From positions 1 through 8,751 of the forward strand of contig DKNF01000114.1 of assembly GCA_002470165.1 (NCBI GenBank): a stretch of DNA of 8,751 nt. The letters run 5' to 3'. Positions 6,713 through 8,751 of this stretch are shown in pieces. This DNA comes from Betaproteobacteria bacterium UBA7395 (GTDB taxonomy: Bacteria > Pseudomonadota > Gammaproteobacteria > Burkholderiales > Rhodocyclaceae). Numbering within the stretch: the first letter of the stretch is position 1; every line of letters begins with the position of its first letter. The position numbers and the translations under genes were made by a program. The notes under the pieces are model-generated. The model searched no databases. It had not been told where the DNA came from and saw only the letters and a program-made list of their open reading frames with translations.

Positions 6713-7870
6713 GTGTCGCTGCTGCCCTCATTCACACCCGCCATCCTCGCCCTCGCCGACGGGACGGTTTTCAAGGGCCAATCCATCGGCGCCGACGGCG
6801 TAACCAGCGGTGAAGTGGTTTTCAACACCGCGATGACCGGCTATCAGGAAATCCTGACCGATCCGTCGTATTCGCGCCAGATCGTCACGCTGACCTATCC
6901 GCATATCGGCAATACCGGCTGCAATGCCGAGGACTTCGAGTCGCGCGCCAACTACGCTGCCGGACTGGTGGTCAAGGACCTGCCGCGCCTGGCCTCGAAC
7001 TGGCGTTGCCAGGAAGATCTCGGCGCTTACCTGAAGAAGCACGGCATCGTCGCCATCGCCGGCATCGATACGCGCAAGCTGACCCGCGTCCTGCGGGAAA
7101 AGGGCGCCCAGGCCGGCTGCATTCTCGCCGGCGAAGCCGACGAAGCCAAGGCGCTGGCCGCCGCCCGCGCCTTCCCCGGGCTGGCCGGCATGGATCTGGC
7201 CAAGGTCGTCTCGGCGACCGAGCGTTACACCTGGAGCGAGGCCGAATGGACGCTCGACGGCTACAAGCAGCGTGCCGAGGAGCGTTTCCACGTCGTCGCC
7301 TACGACTTCGGGGTCAAGAGCAATATCCTGCGCATGCTCGCCGAGCGCGGTTGCAAGCTGACCGTCGTGCCGGCGCAGACGCCTGCGGCCGACGTGCTGG
7401 CAATGAAACCGGACGGTGTCTTCCTGTCCAACGGTCCGGGCGACCCGGAACCCTGCGACTACGCGATCGCCGCGATCCGTGAGATCCTCGCCGCCGGCGT
7501 GCCGACCTTCGGCATCTGCCTCGGCCACCAGTTGCTGGCGCTGGCTTCCGGCGCCAAGACCTTGAAGATGAAGTTCGGCCACCACGGTGCCAACCATCCG
7601 GTCAAAGACATGGATACCGGCCAGGTGCTGATCACCAGCCAGAACCACGGTTTCGCGGTCGATCCGGCGTCGATGCCGGTCAACCTGCGAGTCACCCATG
7701 TCTCGCTGTTCGACGGTTCCAACCAGGGGATCGCCCGCACCGACGTGCCGGCCTTCTCCTTCCAGGGGCACCCGGAAGCCAGCCCCGGCCCGCACGACGT
7801 GGCCTACCTGTTCGATCGCTTCCTCGACACCATGACGCGCGGCGTGGCTGCGCTCAACAACGCGCAATAA
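6713..7870 (+). CDS. carA: Carbamoyl-phosphate synthase small (glutaminase) subunit CarA
   Basis: CarA hydrolyses glutamine and channels ammonia to CarB for carbamoyl phosphate synthesis, feeding pyrimidine and arginine biosynthesis in the cytoplasm. From the GTG at 6713 the protein is 385 aa (E. coli 382). The N-terminal CPSase small-chain domain (about 8-150) includes [21 protein letters not shown] (33-53). The class I glutamine amidotransferase domain (about 192-378) has the nucleophile C269 in GICLGHQ and the pair H353/E355 in [10 protein letters not shown]. These residue numbers match E. coli CarA exactly, which supports the chosen start. AGGAG (6701-6705) sits 7 nt before the GTG, an excellent ribosome site. 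An in-frame ATG at 6680 has no such site, lies next to the leader hairpin and would add an unconserved 11 residues. carB follows after 21 nt. Confidence 0.97.
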   Translation: MSLLPSFTPAILALADGTVFKGQSIGADGVTSGEVVFNTAMTGYQEILTDPSYSRQIVTLTYPHIGNTGCNAEDFESRANYAAGLVVKDLPRLASNWRCQEDLGAYLKKHGIVAIAGIDTRKLTRVLREKGAQAGCILAGEADEAKALAAARAFPGLAGMDLAKVVSATERYTWSEAEWTLDGYKQRAEERFHVVAYDFGVKSNILRMLAERGCKLTVVPAQTPAADVLAMKPDGVFLSNGPGDPEPCDYAIAAIREILAAGVPTFGICLGHQLLALASGAKTLKMKFGHHGANHPVKDMDTGQVLITSQNHGFAVDPASMPVNLRVTHVSLFDGSNQGIARTDVPAFSFQGHPEASPGPHDVAYLFDRFLDTMTRGVAALNNAQ

Positions 7871-7891
7871 GCGGCACAGAGAGAGATAACG

Positions 7892-8751
<860 letters not shown>

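Overview
This window is a GC-rich chromosomal segment whose codons end mostly in G or C. Its gene content and order suggest a betaproteobacterium: fur diverges from bamE (omlA/smpA), bamE is followed directly by dapB, and carAB lies just downstream. A Rhodocyclales-type genome (Dechloromonas/Azonexus-like) is my best guess. That placement comes from protein style and gene order, not from a database search. There are no rRNA or tRNA genes, CRISPR arrays, transposases or phage genes.

Layout. (1) Positions 1-1581, plus strand: the 3' part of recN (DNA repair), whose first ~25-30 codons lie outside the window. (2) Positions 1578-2642, minus strand: a two-gene unit of fur followed 6 nt later by a UPF0016/GDT1-type membrane protein, probably a manganese exporter. 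Its stop codon overlaps the recN stop tail to tail. (3) Positions 2643-2738: a short divergent intergenic region with the fur and bamE promoters. (4) Positions 2739-6595, plus strand: bamE, dapB and a large soluble hybrid histidine kinase (PAS-HisKA-HATPase-REC-REC-HPt), separated by only 3 and 5 nt, so almost certainly one transcript. (5) Positions 6596-6712: an intergenic region with a good sigma70-like promoter and a strong 5'-leader hairpin. (6) Positions 6713-8751, plus strand: carA (GTG start, strong Shine-Dalgarno) and the first 286 codons of carB, cut off by the window end. No gene-free stretch is as long as 300 bases.

How the genes relate. Most are housekeeping: recombinational repair (RecN), metal homeostasis (Fur and the putative Mn exporter), outer-membrane protein assembly (BamE), diaminopimelate/lysine synthesis (DapB), and carbamoyl phosphate for pyrimidines and arginine (CarAB). 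The accessory-looking element is the hybrid kinase between dapB and carA. It has a full internal phosphorelay but no DNA-binding or enzymatic output domain, so its final response regulator must be encoded elsewhere.

I do not see a convincing undescribed biological system. The points most worth following up are the placement of the kinase, the fur-exporter pairing, the carA leader hairpin, and repeat/palindrome structure in the DNA for the kinase's first receiver region.
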